Source: Rhodococcus sp. P-2
GTDB lineage: Bacteria; Actinomycetota; Actinomycetes; Mycobacteriales; Mycobacteriaceae
Length of the DNA: 64,000 nt
Assembly: GCF_016598535.1 (NCBI RefSeq)
Contig: NZ_CP066779.1
Coordinates: forward strand, 3,594,053 to 3,658,052
Reading direction: 5' to 3'
In this document: piece after piece, positions 62,454 to 64,000 of the stretch
Layout: every line of letters starts with the position of its first letter
Numbering within the stretch: position 1 is the stretch's first letter
Translations under genes and position numbers: made by a program
Notes under the pieces: model-generated
What the model was told of the DNA's origin: nothing
Seen by the model: only the letters and a program-made list of their open reading frames with translations
Databases searched by the model: none

Positions 62454-63158
62454 GTGTCCGACGACCACACAGGATTCACCCTTCGCAGTGGTCCGCTGGT
62501 ACCGCAACTCGAACAGTTGCTGCGCGGGCGAATCATGCAAGGAACGTGGGCGCCGTCCGAGCGCATACCGAGCGAGGCGGCCCTCGCCGTCGAACTCGGC
62601 GTCGGGCGTTCCTCGATTCGCGAGGCCATCCGCCTCCTCGCTCGCGACGGACTACTCGAAGTCCGACACGGCGTCGGAACCTTCGTGGCTGCCGCGTCCG
62701 AACTCGAGCACGTCGACGAATTCACCAAACTTCTTCGACGCTCGCGGATCCTCGAGGTCTTCGAAGTGCGGCGCGCACTCGAGATCGAGGCCGCCAGGCT
62801 GGCCGCGGAGCGGGTACAACCCGAGGATCTCGACGGCCTACGGCGGCGACTGACCATGCGACACAGTCATTTCGAGGGTGATGTCGAGAAGTTCGTGGAC
62901 GTCGATCTCGATTTTCACACCGAGGTCGTTCGGCTGTCGGGAAACGCAGTGCTGCTCTCGCTCTTCACGTCGGTGCGTCCACTCCTTCGTGAATCCCTCG
63001 TCGAGATGATGGCCCACGAGGCCGGCGTCCCCGACACCTCACATGCCCATGATCAGTTGGTCGAAGCACTTCAAGATGCCGACCCCGAAGCCGCGGTAGC
63101 GGCAACACGAGCGAACATCGACACCGTCCTACGGCGGTTGCGTGTGCTCGACGCCTAA
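62454..63158 (+). CDS. GntR family regulator, FadR/FCD type
   Basis: A 234-residue regulator. The winged helix is LEQLLRGRIMQGTWAPSERIPSEAALAVELGVGRSSIREAIRLLARDGLLEVRHGVGTFV, and the C-terminal FCD domain shows DLDFHTEVVRLSGNAVL and HAHDQLVEALQDADPEAA with metal-type His residues. GTG start with a GAGAGG site. It is not evidently linked to qsd; it may regulate the downstream ABC gene (15 bp away). Confidence 0.9.
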   Translation: MSDDHTGFTLRSGPLVPQLEQLLRGRIMQGTWAPSERIPSEAALAVELGVGRSSIREAIRLLARDGLLEVRHGVGTFVAAASELEHVDEFTKLLRRSRILEVFEVRRALEIEAARLAAERVQPEDLDGLRRRLTMRHSHFEGDVEKFVDVDLDFHTEVVRLSGNAVLLSLFTSVRPLLRESLVEMMAHEAGVPDTSHAHDQLVEALQDADPEAAVAATRANIDTVLRRLRVLDA

Positions 63159-63173
63159 GAGAGGTTAGTTCTC

Positions 63174-63980
63174 GTGCAACACCCCACCGGCACAGTTCTG
63201 TCGACCGAACACGTGGATCTCGTCCGCGACGGCCGATACTTGTTGAAAGACATCAACATTTCGATCGAACCCGGACAACACTGGGTCCTCCTCGGCGCGA
63301 ACGGCGCAGGCAAGAGCACCCTCCTGAGCCTGCTCGGAGCAACCGCCCATCCGACTCGCGGTTCCGTCTACGTCCTCGGACACAAGCTGGGCCGAGTCGA
63401 CATGAGGGAACTGCGGATGGACATCGGGCACGTGAACCCGCGTCACACGATCGGAATTCCGATCACCGTCCGCAACGTCGTGATCACCGGCCTCACCAAC
63501 ACCACCGAGGTGATGCCCCGGTGGTCACCGACTCCGGAACAAGAGGCTCACGCCGACGCACTGATCGATCTACTCGGGATGAGCCCGCGCTCGGACGCAC
63601 TGTGGCCCAACCTGTCCCAGGGCGAACGAGGACGAGCCCTGATCGCCCGCGCGCTCATGGTCGAGCCCCGCCTGCTCCTGCTCGACGAGCCGGCGACCGG
63701 GCTGGATCTGGCTGCGCGCGAACAACTCTTGACGGCTTTGGACGATCTCCGCAATCAGAACCCGTCACTTGCCAGCATTCTGGTGACGCACCACATCGAA
63801 GAGATTCCGAGCACCACCACGCACGCTCTGCTGATCAAGGATGGCGTCGTGACCGCCAGCGGGCTCGCCGAGAATGTGATCACCACCCAGAACATCAGCG
63901 AGTGCTTCTCGCATCCCATCGAGATCGAGCGTCGCGGTGGTCGGTGGAATGCACAATCCAGACCGCGCGAAAGGGTCTGA
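63174..63980 (+). CDS. ABC transporter ATP-binding protein, orphan type
   Basis: A 268-residue ATPase. Walker A is GANGAGKST, signature LSQGERGR, Walker B LLLLDEP, and the switch His is in VTHH. It starts with GTG, 15 bp after the GntR gene, so they are probably one operon. No permease gene is visible before the window ends, so partners may lie beyond it; ModF-like solitary ATPases are also known. Confidence 0.88.
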   Translation: MQHPTGTVLSTEHVDLVRDGRYLLKDINISIEPGQHWVLLGANGAGKSTLLSLLGATAHPTRGSVYVLGHKLGRVDMRELRMDIGHVNPRHTIGIPITVRNVVITGLTNTTEVMPRWSPTPEQEAHADALIDLLGMSPRSDALWPNLSQGERGRALIARALMVEPRLLLLDEPATGLDLAAREQLLTALDDLRNQNPSLASILVTHHIEEIPSTTTHALLIKDGVVTASGLAENVITTQNISECFSHPIEIERRGGRWNAQSRPRERV

Positions 63981-64000
63981 CCGACAGGATTTTCAGAGGC

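Overview
The window looks like chromosomal DNA of a mycothiol-using actinomycete, most probably Rhodococcus of the R. erythropolis/qingshengii group. The reasons are high-GC codon use, many GTG starts, a mycothiol-dependent formaldehyde dehydrogenase, a stand-alone AlkB, an IdeR-type iron box, and a divergent lactonase/TetR pair that I recognise as the quorum-quenching qsd locus described in R. erythropolis. I see no tRNA, rRNA, CRISPR array, prophage or insertion sequence. Gene density is high, with many ATGA/GTGA stop-start overlaps.

Layout. 0-8 kb: the end of an HNH (DUF222/13E12) gene, a SUKH-like protein, a large orphan lipoprotein, a TetR-SDR pair, a Tat-exported serine hydrolase, a DUF1206 membrane protein, a small membrane coiled-coil protein and a threonine-dehydratase-like enzyme. 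8-15 kb: an NAD-binding protein and a tandem SnoaL lipoprotein, AlkB, an iron-regulated FecB-type lipoprotein, an AraC regulator coupled to a D-cysteine-desulfhydrase-like enzyme, and a dienelactone hydrolase. 15-30 kb: tryptophan/anthranilate catabolism (amino-acid permease, kynureninase, kynurenine formamidase, Lrp regulator; then thioesterase, cupin, FAH hydrolase, RidA, PaaX-type regulator, aromatic-acid MFS carrier, 2-aminobenzoate-CoA ligase, thioesterase and the two-domain 2-aminobenzoyl-CoA monooxygenase/reductase). 30-41 kb: the mycothiol formaldehyde dehydrogenase with its metallo-hydrolase, an ATPase/LuxR one-protein regulator, two DUF4185 (putative D-arabinanase) paralogues, an amidotransferase, an Asp/Glu racemase with a GntR regulator, an ArsR-AHSA1 pair and a YhgE/Pip membrane protein.

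41-59 kb is a large acyl-CoA catabolic region. It has three acyl-CoA dehydrogenases, four SDRs (one interrupted by an in-frame TGA), enoyl-CoA hydratase, MaoC hydratase, thiolase, quinone oxidoreductase, an APH-fold kinase, FadD, two paralogous TetR regulators, a HAD protein and an MHS-type carrier. At least four of its intergenic regions share one approximately 22-bp motif, probably the operator of one of the TetR proteins. The kinase and one dehydrogenase look like the two halves of the ACAD11/LvaA-LvaC system that removes the 4-hydroxyl group of 4-hydroxyacyl-CoA.

59-64 kb holds the qsd locus (PTE-like lactonase QsdA, acyl-CoA ligase, TetR repressor QsdR), then a FadR-type GntR regulator and an orphan ABC ATPase. 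Lactonases release 4-hydroxy acids from gamma-lactones, so qsd and the neighbouring kinase/dehydrogenase operon may form one lactone-to-beta-oxidation route. This is the most interesting hypothesis here. A second is that the anthranilate cluster may use a gentisate-like, CoA-primed route with cupin, RidA and FAH enzymes.
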